A stretch of DNA of 64,000 nt from Variovorax sp. J22P240 (GTDB lineage Bacteria > Pseudomonadota > Gammaproteobacteria > Burkholderiales > Burkholderiaceae_C), in assembly GCF_030316855.1 (NCBI RefSeq), contig NZ_JASZYR010000001.1:1390640-1454639 (forward strand), written 5' to 3'. Position numbers and translations under genes: made by a program. Below are positions 63,880 through 64,000 of this stretch, one piece after another; positions within the stretch are counted from its first letter, which is position 1; each line of letters opens with the position of its first letter. A model generated the notes under the pieces. The model was given only the letters and a program-made list of their open reading frames with translations, was not told where the DNA came from and made no database searches.

Positions 63880-64000
63880 AATCTGCACCGTAAGCGCGCA
63901 ATAAACCACGCCCTTCCTTCGAGCGCGACGAAGTGTGAGGCTACGTACCCATGTACAAGAACGTGGGCACGTAATGTCAGAGTTGATTTCGGATTTGGCC

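Overview
The window looks like the chromosome of a high-GC betaproteobacterium of the Comamonadaceae, most like Variovorax or a close relative. The clues are the codon use, the DUF4148 protein, the tripartite tricarboxylate transporter with a TctD/TctE-type two-component pair, the dense Liv-type ABC operon, and three copies of a roughly 95-bp intergenic repeat. This assignment is an inference from gene content, not from a marker gene.

Positions 1-30442 read as intact backbone. First comes a locus that resembles the Fap functional-amyloid system of Pseudomonas: an outer-membrane barrel with an N-terminal coiled coil (minus strand, cut by the window edge), and divergently a Gly/Ala-rich exported protein, a small exported protein, a periplasmic C39 peptidase and a second small exported protein. 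Consensus-like sigma-54 promoters face both ways. Both small proteins carry a double-glycine leader-like motif that could be the C39 cleavage site. Next are a HAD hydrolase, ferrochelatase (hemH) and a minus-strand series 14112->6260: substrate-binding protein, secreted PHB depolymerase, LivG, LivF, LivH, LivM, alpha/beta hydrolase and a DUF1993 protein. An adjacent sigma-54 activator and a good sigma-54 promoter suggest this series takes up products of polyhydroxybutyrate breakdown. Then follow an RND efflux system (outer-membrane factor, adaptor, pump), a small repeat protein, a Crp/Fnr regulator, a DUF4148 protein, tctCBA, the divergent response regulator and kinase, an Hsp15-like S4 protein and a PPK2 kinase ending in a strong terminator.

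From about 30.5 kb to the right edge the DNA is accessory: IS elements, broken genes and mixed base composition. It holds a metallophosphoesterase, a 5'-truncated and twice-frameshifted dnaE2 joined head-to-head to a truncated SRAP gene, an IS1182-type transposase, an ABC substrate-binding protein, an AT-richer RHS protein of 1978 residues with a beta-trefoil-like triple repeat, a broken TPR gene, an IS30 element with perfect 25-bp ends but a broken transposase, an IS1111-group element, an IS66 remnant, a second dnaE2 fragment and an orphan VapB-like antitoxin.

Two parts of the accessory region look like undescribed systems. The first (48215-55636) is a sigma-54 activator and a four-gene operon: an acidic-tailed protein, an HExxH metallopeptidase, a 576-residue unknown and a three-part protein with M15 peptidase, GHSAG hydrolase and a possible lysozyme-like domain. 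It has its own sigma-54 promoter and a candidate upstream activator palindrome. The second (60598-62161) is a possible membrane-anchored conflict protein preceded at short distance by a tRNA-like sequence.
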